NCBI GenBank assembly: GCA_001584585.1
Contig: LSYV01000048.1
Location: 379,395-440,809 of the forward strand
Reading direction: 5' to 3'
From: Gonium pectorale
Taxonomy: Eukaryota; Chlorophyta; Chlorophyceae; Chlamydomonadales; Volvocaceae
DNA length: 61,415 bases
In this document: positions 36,001 through 48,988 of the stretch, piece by piece
Layout of the letters: each line of letters starts with the position of its first letter
How positions within the stretch are numbered: position 1 is the stretch's first letter
The notes under the pieces: generated by a model
What the model was told of the DNA's origin: nothing
Seen by the model: the letters and a program-made list of their open reading frames with translations, nothing else
The model's database searches: none
Translations under genes and position numbers: made by a program

Positions 36001-37632
36001 ACCACCAAACACACCAACCCCAGGCACCCCCGTGGCCAGCGCCGCGCGGCCCGTCTCCCGCGCCGGCCCCGCCAGCTGGAGCTACACCTGGGGCATCCCC
36101 GCCTCGCGCCCGGGGACATCCTCCGGCCGGCCGGCCACCGCGGGCGGCAACAGCCTCGCGTCGCGACCCACGGTTCAGCCCTTCGAGCCGCCGTCCATGG
36201 GCCTCCTGGGCGCCTCCAGCACCGCGCTCAAGGTGCTGCCCGAGATGCGCTGCGCCCCGGTGCTGCTCGCCAAGCACAACAGCCGCGGCTCCTGGCTGAA
36301 CCACTCGGGGGGGTCCGCCACGGCGCCGACCCCCGGGTCGCCGTCGGGGGTGGCGCCCGCCGCGGCGGCGGCGACGCCGCCGCCGCTGTCGCGCGCCATG
36401 TCCCGCAACGCCTCGCTGCTGCGGCCGGCCTCGGCAGCGCAGGCGAGCGCGGCGCTGGAGGCCGCGGGGGCCAACAGCGCCCCGCCGATGCGGGTCATGG
36501 TGGACCTGCAGGCCAACAGCAGGTGCGTGTGGGGTGGGGGTTTGGGGTTGGGGATGGGGATGGCCCGAGCGGTTGTTGGGCGCTATGCGCTGCGGGGTCG
36601 GCCGCCAGTTCGGGCACTCCGGCACTGAAGTGGTTGATTGCGTCCAGGCACGAGTCGGACGAAAGGGCTGTTGTGGAGGGTTGAGGACACCCTTGTCTGA
36701 CAACACCCAGCCCCCCTCCTGACTCCTACGTTCCAAGCCGTCCTCCCTGCCAGGCCCTCCCCCTCTCACCCTCCTATCCCACCCCCATCCGCACCCCATC
36801 CGCCGTCCCAGCCCACGCATCTCACCCCGATGAACCCCTTCACCCCTGGCGCCGCCCCTCTCCCCTCGCCACACGCACGCACAGGCACGTGCTCGACTGG
36901 CTGTTTGAGCACTTCACGCCCGGCCGGGACCACCTGCTGCTGACCGTCAGCCAGGCGTACGACGAGCAGCACAACGTAAAGCCCTCGGCGCAGCGCCTGC
37001 TGACCGCGTTCGGGGTGCAGGCGGCTGTCAACGCGTTCGAGGCGGAGAAGGCCGTGCTGGCGGGTGAGGGAGGGCGGGCGGGTGCGGGGGTAGGGAGAGG
37101 GGACCGCGCTGGCGGGCGGGTGCCGCCCCGTATGCGGCCACGGGGGGACACCCGCAACATGTGGCTACGGGAGGACACCTGACATCGTGCAGAGGTCTCC
37201 CCACGCGAGCATTGCACCTGGGACGGAACCAGTGACACCGAATGCGTGCTCGCTCCTGCCTTCCAACCTCGTCCTGCATACCAGCCCCCACGGTGGGGGC
37301 CCCAACTGTCCCCCTACCCCCGATTTGTCCCTGTGATCCAATGACTCCCCGGGCGCCTCCCATCCTTATCACCCCTGCCCTTCGCCCCTGGCCCTCACGC
37401 GCTCCGACCCGCGTTCCTTCCTTCGCTGCCCCCTTGCCCCCCCCCCCGAGCAGGCCCCGCCAACAAGAGCCTCCCCCTGGCCGTGGCCGACAGCGAGCCC
37501 GACGTGCTGGTGGTGCAGGCGCCGCGCTGCAAGGGCCTGCCCGCCCCGCTGGTGGAGCTGCTCTATTGCGCGCGGACAAGCTTCCTCATCTGGCCGCCCG
37601 ACTACGACGCCAGGCAGCGCGCGCGGGCGTGA
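33029..37632 (+). CDS. Two-domain universal-stress-protein-like gene, interrupted by a gap
   Basis: Supported exons: 33623-33764, one entering from the gap up to 35483, 36024-36522, 36885-37063 and 37454-37632 (stop TGA). Phases join from 35483 onward. The first half has DELHLVTAI, then after the gap RPHIIFMGSTNL, as in the first and last strands of a USP fold. After a Ser/Ala/Pro-rich linker (36024-36522), a second half runs from VLDWLFEHF and HLLLTVSQ to DVLVVQAP and SFLIWPP. USPs are small alpha/beta proteins, some binding ATP; no Walker-like loop can be judged here. The 5' end is unsettled: an internal exon 33029-33105 fits the phase, while the ATG at 33060 does not. At least one exon is hidden in the 614-bp gap. 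No partner is evident. Confidence 0.6.
34759..35372. other. Assembly gap (614 N)
   Basis: A run of N that removes part of the USP-like gene, including the 5' part of the exon ending at 35483 and probably one or more whole exons. Confidence 0.99.
35502..35545 (+). repeat. 15-bp G-rich tandem repeat
   Basis: Three units of GGGAGGGGAGGGAAT, the last one altered, lie in the intron just after the donor at 35483 of the USP-like gene. Many G runs in a short span give G-quadruplex potential on the transcribed RNA. Confidence 0.9.
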
Positions 37633-40545
37633 GGGACGGGCGGACATGGCGGGGATGGGGATGGGGGCGGGGGCGGAGGCGGGGAGGCGGATGTGGGAGC
37701 GCGGCGAGGCGGTTTGGCGCACAGCGAAGGCCTTTGTCGCGGTCGGTGGAGGTAGTTGTCAACCAGAGGGCGTGAGAAGGCGAAGTGGCCTTGGTCCGGT
37801 CCGGGCTGAGGACGTGCCGCGAGGCCGCAGACTGCTGACTGCTGACCGGGTTGAGCCAGGTGGGCCGTATGACCCGGCGCCGCCGAGCGCTAGGCCCCCC
37901 TCCGCAAGCATAGCAGCGCCAGAGAAGCCAGCCGCTCGCATGGCTGCCGGAGCCACGGCGTGCTGCGGGGCGTCCCACGCGGCCGCCCAACGCTGAGTAT
38001 TCATGCTAGACTCTTAACCGCCGCAGCGCGCGCACGGCGGTCTTTCATAACTACATGTCTCGCGCCCAGGCGCGCGAACGCGATCCCGCATGTATGGGAC
38101 GGGGCGTAACGGACATCGGCGTTGGCCATGTCCCCTTGTTGTAGCACTCGTGCCGTAGCGCGTATCCGCTAGCTGGGCTGTGTGTGAGCCTGGACGCTTG
38201 CTTCTGTAGAGCGGGTTTCCGACATAGGGGCGATTGCCATATGCGTGCGCTGTGTATGTGTGTGTGTGTATCTTGGGTATGGATTGCGACTCACAGCGTG
38301 CCGAAGATACACCTCAGGCGGCGGGCTTCCGGTCTGACTTTAGCAGCGCGTGTGGCGGCCTGATCTCAAGCTTCCGGGAATGCCTCAGGCGCGCGCGCAC
38401 GGCGGGGCCATGCTGCGTTGCGCATTATTATATTTCGGCGCGCCCGTTCGTTCGCCTGGCACGCGCCCTGATCTACGGCGGGCCGCACGTTTCCCGCCCG
38501 GGCGTGTCCGTAGAGCGGATGCGAGAGCACTAACGATTACTGTGTGAAACATGTCCCTTCATTCCTGTTTTCTCCTGCTAATAAGGCAAACCGCCCCGGC
38601 TGGCATGTGCCTTGCCGACCCAGGGCTGTTCGGGTATTGTCTGGCATCAATGCGTAGAACGGCGGTTGATGCCCGAACAAGCTTTTTTTAGTTGCGGTGC
38701 CAGTGGAGTCGATGTGCCCCGATGTCGGATCCGCGGCCTGTATGCGTATTTCCGTAAACTTTGCCGTATCTTACCGTAGCCTGCTGATAGTGTTGCGGCC
38801 GTGCAGTTGCCGCCCTTGTTGTTGGGCCGCCGCATGCCCCCTGCTTAGGCGTTGCGTAGGTGCGGGGTGTGACAGCGCTTGGAAGAGGCGGGCGCACTGC
38901 AGCTTGCTGCGATCCCGGCTTTCCTCACTACGTCCGGTTTCGCCCGAAAGGCCATTCACTGCAGCGCCCTGCCGCATGCTACGCGCACCGCAGGCGTACG
39001 ACACAACGGGCCCGTCGACGCCCCAGAGGTCAATCAAAGGCCATCAGCTCGAACATTGCAGCTGTCTCATCTCAGAGCCCACGGAGCGGCCATGCACTGC
39101 CAGAGGCCCGCGGGTCGGCGCAGGCTCGCTTGCGCCCACAATGCACCAGCACGCAGTCCCTGCCGGCCGCGAGCCGACCGGTGCCCATCCACAGGTTCCC
39201 AGAGGCGCAGCGCGCGCACACTGCTGTTTTACGTTAGGCCCACGCCAGCACAGCACGGTCGGGCGCCCCGTCGCACAAACTGCCAAAGGCCTGCTGGCCC
39301 ATCCGAACTTTGCTACATACTTAAATCCGTATCCCGTGTTACGTATGCGAGTCAACCCGATGGGCCGCATGCCACAGCCGCCGCACGGCGCACGCAGACC
39401 GTCGGCTGCACCCTGGTTTGCGCCCCGTGGCTCCACTTGCTCCTCATCGCCAGTGCCATGTACCACCGACACGCCAAGCCGCCACGCCAGGCGGGCCGCC
39501 GCTACCGCCGGCCAAGTCATGGTGGCCCCTGGCAACCAGGAAACCCAACCACATGTCGCCAAGCCAGGTCAGCCGGCGGAGGGCGGTGCTCCACCATAAA
39601 GTCAGGTCCGGATCCCGCGCCCGTCTCCCATCAATGCACCCTCCTTTCCCAGACAAGGAAGGCCCTGGTTCAGCGCCCTAGCGCCCCAACATCCGCCCCG
39701 AGTCAGGCACAGTGTCCTCCTGGGTACGTCCGCCCGGCGCCCCTGACATCCGAGTACCCTCACACATCCAAAGTCCATCCCAAGGCCAGGCCACGAGCGT
39801 GTGTGGGGCCTTCAGCGCCCGCTCAGGCCATGCCGCCACCCGAGGGAGCCCGGGAGTCCGGGTTCGTGCACACCACCAACCACCGCGCGTGAGTTGAGGT
39901 GAGGGCGCCCTGCGCCAGCTCTCCGCCGGCCGCCAGGGAACCCGCCGCCCTTTAGCCCACTGCTGGGCTGTGCGAGCAGCGGGGACCGCTAGTGCTACTG
40001 ATACCAATACTCGCATGTACTCATGTCCGTTAACACATGAGTACCATGGGGTGCTTGCGCTGCCTCGGAGGGAAGGGGAGGGTGAAAAGAGCCCCCCCCC
40101 CCACATCCCCCGGGATGCTCCCGCCACCGTGCTCGTGAGTGCTCGCCCGGACGGGGCCCGGAGCAATGCACGCGTGACACGCGGCCGCTCCACCGGCGGC
40201 TTGGGAAAGGCCGGGAGGCCTGGTGAAGGCTACACCCACGGCCCGTCCGCGCCCGTGTTCGCCCGACCCCTTCCGCCTCAGACGGCCTCGTCCCTCAAAC
40301 CAACGTCACGATACTTTCCGATTCATGTTGCCGGCGGCTCCGGGGACAGCACGGAAAGCACCTCCGCGTCTGCCTTGAGCCTGTGCTCGCTTTCGTGCGT
40401 GGAGGACGACGGCGGGACCGCCATAACCCGAGGAAGTGATCCTGTGCGGGTGGGCGAACACCCGCCGCCGCCGGACGCCTCCGGCTCCGCCGCCGGCCCT
40501 CAGACCTGCGCGGCCTGCATGCGTGTAGCCCGGCCCTCCTCTCGC
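37633..40545. other. Intergenic, no supportable gene
   Basis: The interval lies between convergent genes: the USP-like gene ends at 37632 and FKBP18 ends at 40546 on the other strand. Open frames exist on both strands (for example 38879-39892) but read as shuffled Arg/Pro/Ala-rich sequence without domains. It probably contains the two 3' UTRs. Confidence 0.45.
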
Positions 40546-43495
40546 TCACGCTGCCTTGGGGAACACTGAGAGAACCTCCACCTTGAGCTCAAAGGTGGTG
40601 GCGGGGGGCAGCTCGTTGATGCCCTTGGGGTAGCCCAGCTCGGTGTCGTCCACAATGATGGACCGCTGCGGGGGCGGCAGAGGCGAGGGGGGGGGACGAA
40701 GAGGAAGAAATTCAGCGCAGGTGGTGGTGGGGAGGGATTCAGGTGATATGCAAGGAGGCACTGTAAGTGCGCGCTTAGCGTCCAAGCCAAGTAACTGGCC
40801 CGAATCTCACATGTGGGTGTGCTTTACTGGTGGCGTTGTCTCCTTTCTGCCGTCCGCCTACGGACCGGACGGCCGCCCCCATGCGCGGCGGGCCCCCCTA
40901 GGCACGTTCCATCCCCATGCTCCGCGCACCTTGCCCCCCTTGCGCATGCCCACCACCGCCAGCGACAGCGCCTGCGGCGGCTTGGGGCCGCTGCTGCCCG
41001 CGAACAGCGGGTTGGCCGAGTCGGAGTCAAAGGCCTTCAGGGAGGCCGCATTGACAGGCTCGCCCACCACGAACTCGTAGGGCTGCGGGTGAGGGTGACA
41101 GGCCGCGGAAACGGAGGGACGGCAAGGAGAGGATGCGGTGAGAGGGGTGGGGGGCGGGTGGGATCCGGAAGCTCGGCTGAATCGGGAGCCCTATACAAGC
41201 CGATGCCTACCGCAGCCCAGCCGCACGACAGTGGCCACACGCCCATGCACCTCCCCGCCGCACTTGTCCCCCTCGGATCGCGCCGGCGACCCGGACAGGG
41301 CTACATGCCTACCAACTAGCAACCCCCAACCGTCCACCTCAAACCGTCAACCGCCGCCAGCTAGCACCGGACGCCACCCCCACCTCACCTCCGCGATGGT
41401 GCGGTTGCCTCCCAGCAGCCGCGCTGACCGGCTGGACACCACGTCTATGCCGCGGTAGAGGCAGTCGTAGTGGACCTGGGGGACGGGGTAGGGGGGCATC
41501 GTGATAATGTCATTTTCACCGGACAGGCTTTGGGTACATGGTGCCTGCCCCATCCTAAGTTGGGTGGGCCGTGGGGCTGGGTTGGGCTGAAGTCAAGGGT
41601 GATGGTAGCGGGGTGAAAGGCGCTCTCCAAAGAGAAGCTGAAGGGGCATTCTTACCCCGATGCCGAAAAACCTGAGAGCTTCGGGGCGAAAGAGGGTTTC
41701 ACCGCGTCGCAGATTGCGAGGCCGGCCCCGGATCGAGGTGGGTGTTCGAAAGAACCGAAGGTGTTCGAGGTGGGATTCGAAAGAGCAGAAGGCGTTCAAG
41801 GTGGGGTGGGCTTGGATCCGTGAGAGGTTAGGACGACCTGGTAGCTTTGATGGTGGAGTCTGGGGTGCCTCTAACGGGGCCGGGCTGCGCGTCGCGACGT
41901 TGCTGCTGCCCGTTCCCCGCGGCCTCGCAGCCCTCTCTTGCGTCCTCCCCCATCTGCGCCTTCGCCTCCTCCCAAGGGCCCCCCCTGCTTACCACGACCT
42001 TGTCACCCTTCTTGATCTCGAGGCCGCTGCCCGCCTCCAGGTCGTAGTAGCGGAGGCCGTTGTCGGCTGGCGGGAGTGGCCAATGGGAGGGGGTCAGCGA
42101 GTCACATTCGTTAGCATGGCGGGGGGAAGGGGCGGACGGGCGGCAGGGGCAGGCGAGCAATGTGTCTGTGAAAGCCACGTCGGTCGTCGGCTTCTGTAAA
42201 GGCAGGTCATACGAACGCACGACGTCATGGACGTGAAGGGCGTGGCCCGCTCGGGGACGCAGCTGCCATGTACGAAGCCGAGAGGCATGTTGCGGCGCGG
42301 GCGAGGGTTACGGCCGGAGGGTACCGGGCACGTGCGGATGAGGTGGAGGGAGGCAGGGCGAGTGTGTGGCCCTGGGGCCAGGCGCCAGGGCGAGACCGTC
42401 AGCAACGGGCAGCGGGTAGCGCGGGCTGCCGACCGGCCACGAGTGGGCGGGGGAAGGGGATGATGGGGCAGCTCGTGGCCTTGGGGCGTCACGTGAGCGA
42501 GGTTACGCATCCTGCTGTCCCCGCCCCTCAACGGAGGGCCCCGCCCTGCCTCGCCCGGTGCACCCTCACCCCAGCCTGCCTCTACTGCCCCAACTCGGCG
42601 CCGCAGGCGTGCGTCCCCGACACGTGGCCGGCCAGAGTCCCCTCCCAACAACTCCTCACATAGCCTTCTCCCATAGCCCCTCCCACAGCAAGGTCTTTTG
42701 GTCCAGTCACCTTCCCACGCACCACTTCCCTGTTTCATACGCATCACTGCGCCCTCGCCGCGGGACCCGCCCGGGCTCATCCTGCCCCTTGCCCTTGCCC
42801 CCCTTTGGTGCCCCTCCTTGCCACTCACGCAGCGCGCTGTATTCTTCCTCCGAAATCTTCTTCTTCTTGAGCTCCTTCTTGAAACTGAGGAGGGGGGCAA
42901 GAGCCGAATGAGCCGCATGGGGGATAAGGCAGACGGGGCGGCGGAGAAGGGTGGCGATGTGTATGTGCTCTTGCAGGGCGCGGCAGCCGGCAGCTGTGGG
43001 GCGGCAGACCGGCAGCCCTTGGCATGCCAACGGGGGCGTTTCCGCAAGCGCCACACTGGTTCCTGCCACACCCTACGGGGTGGCGCACAAGTATCGACAT
43101 GGCATAGGCGCTGAATCTGGGTGACATGGTCAATTATTCGACGTTTTGGGTTCAAATGGAACGGGTGAGTCGGCGGGGGCCGTGGCTGTCACGCGTGCCT
43201 AACTGGCGCACCCATGGCCTAACCCCATGTCAGGCGTGGACCCCGCTCGCTCACGCGCAGCACCCTACCCCGCGTGAGCCTCCTGAGCCGGCAGCGTTGA
43301 CAGGGCAGCTGCGCCGAGCAGTGCCGCCCCGAGCGTGCGCCGCTGTAGGCTCACGCCACCACACGATGGCTGTGGCGCCCGGGCGCCTTCCTGGCTCGAC
43401 GCGCATACGACGGCGAGGCTGCTACGCCGTTGCGCTGCTGATCGGGAGCTGCAGCAGCTCGCCGCTGGTCGCCCGGAGAGGAGCATGCTGACCAT
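40546..43495 (-). CDS. FKB18: FKBP-type immunophilin, thylakoid lumen (FKBP18-like)
   Basis: Six exons: 43495-43269, 42884-42829, 42066-41993, 41475-41389, 41082-40930, 40665-40546. Phases join, giving 238 residues. Residues 1-49 look like a chloroplast transit peptide (Ser/Ala/Arg-rich). Residues 50-75 form a twin-arginine lumenal signal (QRRTLGAALLGAAAL ending in an AHA cleavage site), so the mature protein should enter the lumen by the Tat route. The FKBP domain follows: VHYDCLYRG, LLGGNRTIAEPYEF, KPPQAL, GMRKGGKR, ELGYPKGINELPP and FELKVEVLSV. The HYDCLYRG and LLGGNR blocks resemble plant FKBP18. The Phe-Asp pair of FKBP12 is Val-Val here and the active-site Trp is not seen, so prolyl isomerase activity may be weak. 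The symbol is by resemblance. An alternative start is Met4 (43486). Confidence 0.85.
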
Positions 43496-44456
43496 TCTTG
43501 CAAGCTCAGCAAGTAAAAGGCTAGGTGTGCGGGCTGGAAGCGAAAGCAGGTCCTTCTTTCTGTGCGGAATCCGAAATGCTAACTGAAATTGGTGCCGAAA
43601 ATGGTGCCTTGCGTGTGGTGGTTCCTCGTCCAGCCTGGATTCCAAAACGCGGCTAGATTCAGCGCTGCGCAATCTGTGCGGAAACACTGCGCACATTAAG
43701 TCGTTGACAAGGCCGTTCTTACAGAGTCGATGGTCGGTCTCCCCTGCGCCATGTGGCTCCATGGTGCTCGGGCGACATTCGACCAGAGAAGCACGACCGG
43801 ACAGCACGCATCCCCATAAAGCCTCACGGTCAACGCAGGGCCGCATGCACTCATTCGGCGACGCCAGGGACCCCTCACCTTGCCTGGGTTGGAACGCCAG
43901 CCAACACCACGCTTATTCCTCCTCCTGGCCTCAACAGCGCCACACACGCAAGTGGCACGCTTCCGCAGCGGCCACCAGAGTATTATGTACACGATTGTAA
44001 CCGCTGCCTGCCAGCCTCAGCCCCGAGAAAAGATGTATGAGCGGGCTTCAGCCAGCATGGGAAAGCTCTCCGAGCCAGCGCAAACGGAGCCTTTTGCATG
44101 GCAAAACCTGCCCCGCCAGCGGGCGGCTGCCGGTCTAAGGAATTATCCCGAAGACTCCATTTCTCGCAAGCACCAACAGCCTTGCCAGCCGCGCTGCCGC
44201 CACCACAAGGTGCTACGCTTTGCTGTGCTTGATTAGTACGCACAGCCCCCGGGGCCGCCACGACAGTCCGCTGCACAACTGCGGAGCGCGTGTCAGCGAC
44301 ATCCGCTCCGCTTGTCCCCTGGCCGCTCCGCCTCAACCACCCTGCCCCAAAGCAACGAAGCACACTCACCAGCCCTTCTCCTCCTTGACGCACCAGCGCC
44401 TCGCACATCCCGCCACCCCATGGGACCGACCCGACTAGGCCTCCAGCTCGTCACCA
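43496..44456. other. Spacer between IFT57 and FKBP18
   Basis: It holds the 3' flank of IFT57 and the 5' flank of FKBP18, both on the minus strand. The FKBP18 exon-1 frame stays open upstream for about 350 bp, but the sequence there has no conserved features. A TTACA at about 43719 (TGTAA on the minus strand) may be an IFT57 polyadenylation signal. Confidence 0.4.
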
Positions 44457-47400
44457 TTAGAGCTCCTCGTCCTCGTCGCTGAGCGCCGCCTGCGCCTGCA
44501 GCAGCCGCTTGTTGCGCATGCTGAGCTGCAGTAGCGTGTGGGACACCACACCGATGCGGACCTCCATGTCGTGAAGCTCCTTGTTGAGCTGCTTGATGGC
44601 GGTCTTGATCCTGTGGGCCGGGAATTCAGCGGATTTGAAAAAAAGAGGTACATAATTTCAGTTTTGATGCCCAGTAAACCGTTTGGAACTCTGCAACTAA
44701 TTGCGACGCACGAGTTAGGACATTGGGAGAAAATACGCGCAAAGCTTTTGTAGCGACGCCGGGACACCGACACACGTGGTGTGGTACGGGCTGTACCTGG
44801 CGACGGGCGTTGCGTCCGCGATGTTGGAGCCCTTCTCGTCCATCAGCGCCTTGACCTCCTCCAGCTGCTCCGCGATGCGGTGGAGCTCGCTATTGCGGTC
44901 CGCAACCGCCTCCGTCTTGCGGTTGTACGTCTCCTGTACGGACGCATACGAACGTGCAGTTCCCGTGGTGAGCGAGTCACGGGGGCTTCCCATCCGGCGC
45001 CCGCGGCAGGACCTTGCATTTTGAAGCTACGAAACCTGTGGCGCACTTCGGGCGCCACGCACCTCATGCTCGACCAGAACGACTCCCGAGCCTGCCAGCG
45101 CTCCTGCACCGCCCCCTCCAGGCCCAGGTAACGCCAGTCTCTCAACACGCGGCTCCCACCCCGCCCAGACATCCTTCCTCTCGCCGCACCTGCACGTCCG
45201 TGAGCGAGGTGCGCGCAGCGCGGTACTGGTGCATGAGGCTCTCAAACTGCTCGTTGAGGAACTTCTCGCGCGTCTGCAGCTTCTCAAGCGTGCCGTTCAG
45301 GTCGGCGCGCAGGCGCTCCAGCGATTGCTTGCTGTCGGGCCAGGCCTTGCCAATGGCCTGGCAATTGGCAAAAAGGTGTGGGGTAAGAAGCAAGGAAGCA
45401 TTTCCATTAGAGGTGCCTTAGGGGGGTGCGAGTCTCCAAGAGGGGTCCGCCCGAGCCCTTGTCCCACGTGTTGGCGCTCACGTCACGCGCCTGAACGCGT
45501 CTGCCCGCGGCGTCCCAACCAGCCCCGCATGCCATGTCCGCGCTACCGGGCTGTCGCAACACACCCAATCTGCCGCCTGTCTTTGCTCCGGTTCAATGTG
45601 CCTTGCTCAACCCGCCCCCGCTAACGCAATCGCTCCGCCACATGCATGTCCTGCACCGTGTCCGGGGGGCACGCAACATTCCCCGAGCCCCATCCTTAGC
45701 GCACCTCCTTGTGCTGGTGCGCCTCGTCCAGGTGGGAGCGCCAGTCCTTGGAGTCCGCGGCAATGGTGATGCGCAGCCGTGGGGCCACACGCTCCAGCTC
45801 AATCTTCCAGAGCGTGGGGTCCACCTTGGGGGAGGGGGAAGCGGGGAGGGGGCGATGGGACGAGGGATACTCAGCCCGACCGGCTGGACAGGTGATGGAG
45901 CCCCGACGATGGAAGGGGCTGAGGTAGGGTGTGGTTTGAATGGGTGAACGCATCCTTGGGTGGGCGGGAACCGGGATAAAGGCGTACAGCGGGTGGTGTC
46001 AGGCATGGTCTTGCGGGGACCAACCCTCGAACACGACCCCTCTCCTCCTACCTCGCCTTCCCACCTGCACCACCAGCACCGCCATCACCAACCCCTCCTC
46101 TGCCGCGGCGCGGTTTCGGACTGAACTGAGCAAGTGCTCGACCCCACCCCATCGCGCCCCCCGCACCTTGGACACCAGCACCGCCTTCTCAGCGTCCACG
46201 GAGGTGGCGGCAGCCTGCCCGGGCGCCAGCGGGTCGCCCCGCCCCGGGTCGGTGTACACGCCCTCCTCCTCCTCGTCGTCGTCACCCTGGTTCTTGGCCG
46301 GCATGGACAGCTGCGGCGGAAAGGGGCCGGGTTACCTCAGTGACCACCTTCTCCCACCCGCGCCCCCACCATAAGCCTGCTGACGCCCGCCCCCTCCCCT
46401 TATGTACTGGCCCGCTGGTCGCGCTTCACAGCTCTATACAAACCCCAGCCGCGGCTGCTCGCTCATCCCTCAAACCCACCCAGCCCATGCCACGCGTCAC
46501 AAGAATGCCTTCCAACCTTCTACCCCATGCCACGCGCCACATGCTCCATAACCGCGAGGCCCCCGCTCTGCATTGCTCCCCGTTCTGCGCCCCACCTCGT
46601 CCGCTCCCTGCATGGCGGCAGCTTCCGCCTCGTCGTCCAGCTGCACGGCCTCCTCGGGTTGCCTGAGGGAGGGGTGTGAGTGGTAGGGATGGGCGAGCGG
46701 GTCGGGCTGCAGAGCGGGAGGCGGGCGAGCACACCTCCAAAGGTGTTATACGAGGGAGACTACAACAGCGATGCGTAGCGTATGGTGGCGGCTGTTTCGA
46801 AGCTGCGCTCACGCTCTTCGCTGGCTGGGCTCTCCTACCGCCCCATGTGCCCGGGCACAGTCCCAACCTTGCACCATGGGCGAACTCGGGAGGCTAGGGC
46901 ACCGGCAGCGGTATGGACCAAAAGGCATAGCCTGAGTCGCTGACACGAAAGCCCAAGCCTGTTCTGCCCCACCAACTGCAGCGTTCACCCGATAGGCGGA
47001 GCCCAGGGCCCAGGGCCTGAGCGCGAGCCAGTGAACGAGCTTTCGCATCGGCACGGACTCGCTACACTCCTAAAATGTCTCTGCGCTACCGCCATTGAAC
47101 CCTTAACTGCCGCCCTAGGTGTGGCCCCTTAGCCGGGGGCGTCGTGGCCAGGGCCGGCCTCGGCGCAGGCCTGGCTTTGGGGTTGTGGATGCCTCGGCAG
47201 GGCTGGCTTAAACTACATCATGTGGGCACGGATGGGGGGACTTGATGTGGCTCTCGGCCTCAGCCCTCCCCTACATCCCCTATCCACCCTACACCCCTCG
47301 TTGCCCACTCTCATTGCTTGTAGACCCACCCATCAGGCCCCGTGTAGTTTGGCCGCTTGTACGTGTGGTGCTTCTTCTCCAGCACGTAGTCCACCAGAGA

Positions 47401-48562
47401 GTCCAGCACGCCCACCACCTCCTTGCCGCTGCCCACCGTCAGCTTGGAGGGGTGGTACGAGGGCGGCGAGAAGCCCAACTTCTTGATGGCGTTGAGCAGG
47501 TTAGAGCATGTTTGGTTGGGGTCGTCAAACTCCTTGGGGGCCGGGACGTCCGAGCCCGCCAGCGACAGCAGCCACGCGGCCTGCAGGGAAGGGCAATGGG
47601 AGGGTTGGGCCAGGAGCACAAGGTTGCGGTGGTAATGCCAAGAGGTCTGGGGAGTGGTGGGTTGGCCTGAGGTAGGTGTTCCGACGAGGCAAGATGGGGG
47701 ATTCAGGGCTGTGGAGAAGCAGTGCGGACACCGTGGATAGTCAGGTTGGAAGTGTGGGAAAGGTGTGGGAAAGGTCGATGCGACGCTGGTTACAGTTGTT
47801 AACTGCCAGGCCATGGGCGTGCTACGGGCGTGCCAGCTGCGGAACTCTGTCGTAGCGCCCTACCTCATGTCTTTGCTGCTGCTAGCCAGCACACAGGTAC
47901 ACCCCTGCAGCCCATCCCTCACCACCCCCGCCCCGCTCGCGACGGTCCGGCTCCTCGCCCGCTCCTCCGTCGCCCCCTTGTGCCCTCACCAAGCTAGTGA
48001 AGTAGAAGAACTGCTCGCTCGAGTTCGCCATCGTAATGGCAAAGTACAACCGCGAAAGGGGTTTCCGGTAAGGCTTCCTGGTGGTGCGGGAGGGGAGAGC
48101 GGCATGTTGGGTTTGCTCGGTGGGTCGCGACGCCCCCAGTCTGCCAAGAGCGAGCCCTTACTTCTTTCTGCAGAACTCCGCCTCGTAATTTAAGAGCTTC
48201 AGCTTGTCACACAACAATTCCTGCGAGGCACGGCCAGGACGCGCTCAAGCTTGCGTGAAGCCAGATGGCTGTGGGAAAAGGGCTCCAGGGCTTACCATGC
48301 ATACATCTGGCGTTGTTTGTATCTGCGAGGGTGCGGCATGTGGAGTCAGCTTGCGCATTTCCGGCCCGGCCCTTAGAAAACGCGTACATACCTCGAGTGA
48401 TCGCCCAACGGCGACTGGTCCCCCTTTGCCCTCCTTGCTTTTAGGGGCTGGCGCGGGCGCGCCCTCTGCCTCCCCCTCGGCGCCCTCAGCACCGGGAGCC
48501 CCTCCATCCGCCGGTTCCCCCTCGTCCTTGACAGCTGATCGCCCACTCTGGAACGTCGGCAC
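44457..48562 (-). CDS. IFT57: Intraflagellar transport protein IFT57
   Basis: A subunit of the IFT-B peripheral complex that carries cargo along the ciliary axoneme. Eleven exons: 48562-48392, 48322-48296, 48220-48162, 48077-47990, 47580-47330, 46662-46596, 46310-46167, 45824-45705, 45357-45190, 44933-44797, 44610-44457. All phases agree and give 461 residues, about the usual size. Residues 1-57 are acidic and Ala/Pro-rich. Residues about 66-200 form the calponin-homology-like region, with [53 protein letters not shown] and [10 protein letters not shown]. An acidic linker (DDDEEEEG) is at about 230. [15 protein letters not shown] precedes a coiled coil at about 310-450. The C-terminus is acidic (SDEDEEL). 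It diverges from the PIH1-domain gene, another ciliary gene. Confidence 0.93.
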
Positions 48563-48988
48563 AACAACGCGTTGAGCGGTTTACTGTCGGTCCTTCGTGC
48601 GTCCTGCATTTGACCCACCCGCTTGCTGCTCATGCTCGCTGCTCACTAGCACCTAATAAATATCGCGGGCAAACTACGGGCGTCGAAGCATATGAAGAGT
48701 AGGGAGCGCGGAAGTATCGATGTGGATTGAGGCCGTGCCAAGCTTGCGGAGAACAATATATGGTGGGTTCAGGCCGAATGAACTGAACCTGGCAGCAAAG
48801 CCCAAGCTTCATACATCGTACGGCACTGGCTTGTATAGAGGACTAATGTAATTCAACCAGTATTACAGCTGTTATACATGAACGACAATTCAAGGCCATA
48901 CGCCTATACAACCTTCCGGCATTCTCTCTCGTAGCTTCGCCCCTTGATTTTCTTGACGTACCGGCCACATCCATACAGCAACCCTGAT
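48563..48988. promoter_or_regulatory. Divergent intergenic promoter between IFT57 and the PIH1-domain gene
   Basis: Only 426 bp separate the two start codons, and both 5' UTRs must fit in it. AT-rich patches occur near 48655-48665 (TAATAAATA) and 48755-48765 (CAATATATGG). I found no clear RFX X-box or other named motif. Bidirectional use is inferred from the arrangement and the shared ciliary role. Confidence 0.6.

Noticed and set aside
38879..39892. Plus-strand frame of 337 codons
   Set aside because: No domains, no start context or splice support, and overlapping open frames on both strands, as expected in GC-rich non-coding DNA.
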